Shown here piece after piece: positions 47,632-49,559 of a stretch of DNA of 49,559 nt. How positions within the stretch are numbered: the stretch's first letter is position 1; each line of letters begins with the position of its first letter. The notes under the pieces are model-generated. The model saw only the letters and a list, made by a program, of their open reading frames with translations. It was not told the DNA's origin and made no database searches. The translations under genes were made by a program, and so were the position numbers. Source of the stretch: Helochares maculicollis (lineage: Eukaryota > Arthropoda > Insecta > Coleoptera > Hydrophilidae); contig JAWQRO010000196.1 in the NCBI GenBank assembly GCA_033557835.1, positions 1-49,559 of the forward strand. The letters run 5' to 3'.

Positions 47632-48898
47632 ATGGATAATGCATGTTTTGATAGTGCTTTAAAATCTTTAACAAAAACTCAACATAGACGTAGGTTTCTC
47701 CAAATTTTGACTGCAATTCGTGAAGGTGCCACAAGTAGTGAAAGAGTGAAGCGAATTCACTCTACTGGGTCCTTGAAATACATTGTTTCGTGTCTAGAGC
47801 AAGATAACAGGGCGGTTGTGGACTTAGCTTTGAGTATTTTAGGTAATTGCACCTGTTTAGATCTGAATTGTGCAAAATCTTTGGTAAGTCACGTGTCCTT
47901 ATTGTCATTTACGAGAGCTCAAAATGTTTCATATTTTCAGGTTCTACATCATAGAATACTACCTGCTGTGTGTGTTGTATTTGATAAATACGATGAAGAC
48001 AGCATTAAAGGTAGAATATTTAGAATTGTTGGAAATTTAAACGATGTCGTCATCAGTAGCCACATTGTTGATAAAGAGCCTGAAATTATTAATAAGGTAG
48101 TTAAATTCCTTAGTGATGATGCTAGAAGCAAAGAAATTGTTAGAGAAGCACCAAGTACAACCTCGTCCGGATCATCATGTCAAAATCAGAAACGCTCATC
48201 AGAGCCGACTATTATCATGGCAATAAGAGTTTTAAGGTACTTATTTTGAAAAGGGCACTAGGAAAGTTTCACGAAAAAGGCGTAATCTTTGTCCTAATCT
48301 TTCAGAAGGTTCACATCATTAGAAAATCTCTCCCTTTTCAGTTTTATTTTCACATGCAGGAACACTTTCCTAGTACCATCTTTGTATATTAAAAGGCTAA
48401 ACCACTATCGCAAATCTTTTCATGTCAAATATGCCCAAAGGCATTTATCGATGCTGTAGCACAAATTATGTTCAATTTTTACTTAGATAATTCAATCTAT
48501 CTAATAAATTTCATATATTTCCAAAACAGAAGTCAAATATTCACATTCTGATATGAAATTACGATTTATTCAAGTGTTGTTGTATTAGGTGCATAGCAAA
48601 AGTACATATCTAAAATTTGAAAAATTCGCTATTGTTCAATTGAAAAAAATTAAATAAATACGATAGTCATAAGTATATTAATATAATAATCCATAATTTT
48701 AATTTCAGAAAACTTCTGACAAAAAATACTCTAAATGTGCTCTTAATGAACCATGAAGTATTGAAAGTAATTGGAATGGCTTTATTAAAGTATACACGTA
48801 TTTGGACAGAGACCGGAAAACATGAGACTATTTTAAATGAATTAATAAAAGTATTAATACTCTATTCAAATTATAAACACTCAGCTTGTATTACACAG
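47632..48898 (+). CDS. Armadillo-repeat protein, ARMC5-like, 5' part
   Basis: Three exons, 47632-47883, 47941-48236 and 48709-48898, give 246 residues in frame and end at a donor (CAG|gtaaaa), so the gene continues past the window. Helical armadillo-like repeats are visible: RRRFLQILTAIREGATSSER, SLKYIVSCLEQDNRAVVDLA then LSILGNCTC, and GRIFRIVGNLN. A low-complexity Ser-rich insert (STTSSGSSCQNQKRSS) sits between repeats. The pattern of LALSILGNC resembles ARMC5, a cullin-3 adaptor with an armadillo N-half and BTB C-half; the BTB part would be outside the window, so this is unconfirmed. The start ATG follows an in-frame-free AT-rich leader and is the first plausible one. Confidence 0.68.
47884..47940 (+). 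other. 57-bp intron of the armadillo gene, in frame if retained
   Basis: TTG|gtaagt opens and tattttcag closes this intron. Its length is a multiple of three and it contains no stop in frame, so retention would add 19 residues (VSHVSLLSFTRAQNVSYFQ) inside an armadillo repeat. Removal joins CAKSL to VLHHRILPA, which fits the repeat better. Confidence 0.7.
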
Positions 48899-49559
48899 GT
48901 AAAATATTTACATTAGTCTATATATAAGATAGTTAAGAGAGATTTTCCAAATCTTGGTAAATGTTCAAAGTTGTACTGCCTTTATGATATGTTTTATAGC
49001 AAACATATACTATTTTTTATGTAAAATACTTAGGCCACATGCCAATAACTTCATTCATCAATCTAAATCAGTAAAAGTGATTTCATATTCCTACTCAGAA
49101 ATGAAAGCTACTTAAGCGGACAAGATAGTAACATAAAATACTTTTCTAGTTTTAAATTAATTAAAAAAATTAAATGTCCATAAAAATTTCATGCTTCAAA
49201 CACTCATATCTTTTCGAAAAATCTAGCCACACACATTAATTTCTCATTTGTTAATAATATCTTGTTTATTATATTATATTATATATATGTATATATTGAT
49301 TGATGTTAATATTATAAATTAAACGCTATTTGGTAGCTATAGATGTTTATTTAGCTTTTAGTCTTAACAGTTTCGCTTCATTTTAATAAGAAGCATCGTC
49401 AGAAGTGACATTTTTCATTATTTAATGTGGATTGTTTGTAAACAAACATTTTATTTATTGGTAACCAATTAGTTGTTTTGGTTACTTTAGTGCCTTCTGT
49501 GTTTTTTCGTAGTAAGTATGGCTTCGTATTCTAGTGGTAGGTCGGCAATGTCTTTCTTG
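48899..49559 (+). other. Intron of the armadillo gene to the right edge
   Basis: AT-rich, with a TA-rich run near 49262-49300. An ATG at 49518 opens a frame (MASYSSGRSAMSFL) that runs to the edge of the window; too short to identify. Confidence 0.35.

Overview
The window looks like nuclear DNA of an arthropod, most likely an insect. It is AT-rich, its genes are split into short exons with GT/AG introns of 57 bp to about 7 kb, its phosphofructokinase carries tandemly duplicated alternative exons, and it holds remnants of mariner, piggyBac-like and TTAA-flanked DNA transposons. No prokaryotic or viral gene organisation was seen. The species cannot be named from the sequence.

Layout, left to right. 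1-9430 holds no gene I can support: two decayed mariner copies (691-1581 and about 1790-2470), a CpG-richer patch with two CACGTG boxes (about 4150-5560), a 48-bp tandem duplication and a TA microsatellite. 9431-11247 (minus) is Polr2k (RPB12/RPABC4), three exons, with a TTAA-flanked piggyBac-like element in its first intron. 12437-31530 (minus) is Pfk, ATP-dependent 6-phosphofructokinase. Its constitutive exons join in frame into a 777-residue two-lobed enzyme. It has two mutually exclusive internal exons and four alternative 3'-terminal exons with separate stop codons, plus a candidate 21-nt microexon. Its introns hold a Kolobok- or Mutator-like element (17604-18942) and a third mariner copy (about 19877-20395). 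32795-40100 (minus) is a divergent cohesin SA/STAG (stromalin) gene, 21 exons joining in frame to 1111 residues. 42319-46877 (minus) is a 12-exon single-pass immunoglobulin-superfamily receptor (705 residues) with unusual four-cysteine Ig modules. 47632 to beyond the right edge (plus) is the start of an armadillo-repeat gene, probably ARMC5-like, divergent from the Ig receptor.

The genes do not form a pathway: an RNA polymerase subunit, a glycolytic enzyme, a cohesin subunit, a cell-surface receptor and an armadillo protein. The most notable feature is Pfk. One splice donor (21378/21377) faces four acceptors in the same phase, each leading to a different 42-46 residue C-terminal tail with a shared WW motif. 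With the internal exon pair this allows eight or more protein forms from one locus. All exon models are hand-built from splice sites and reading frame; no alignment or transcript evidence was available.
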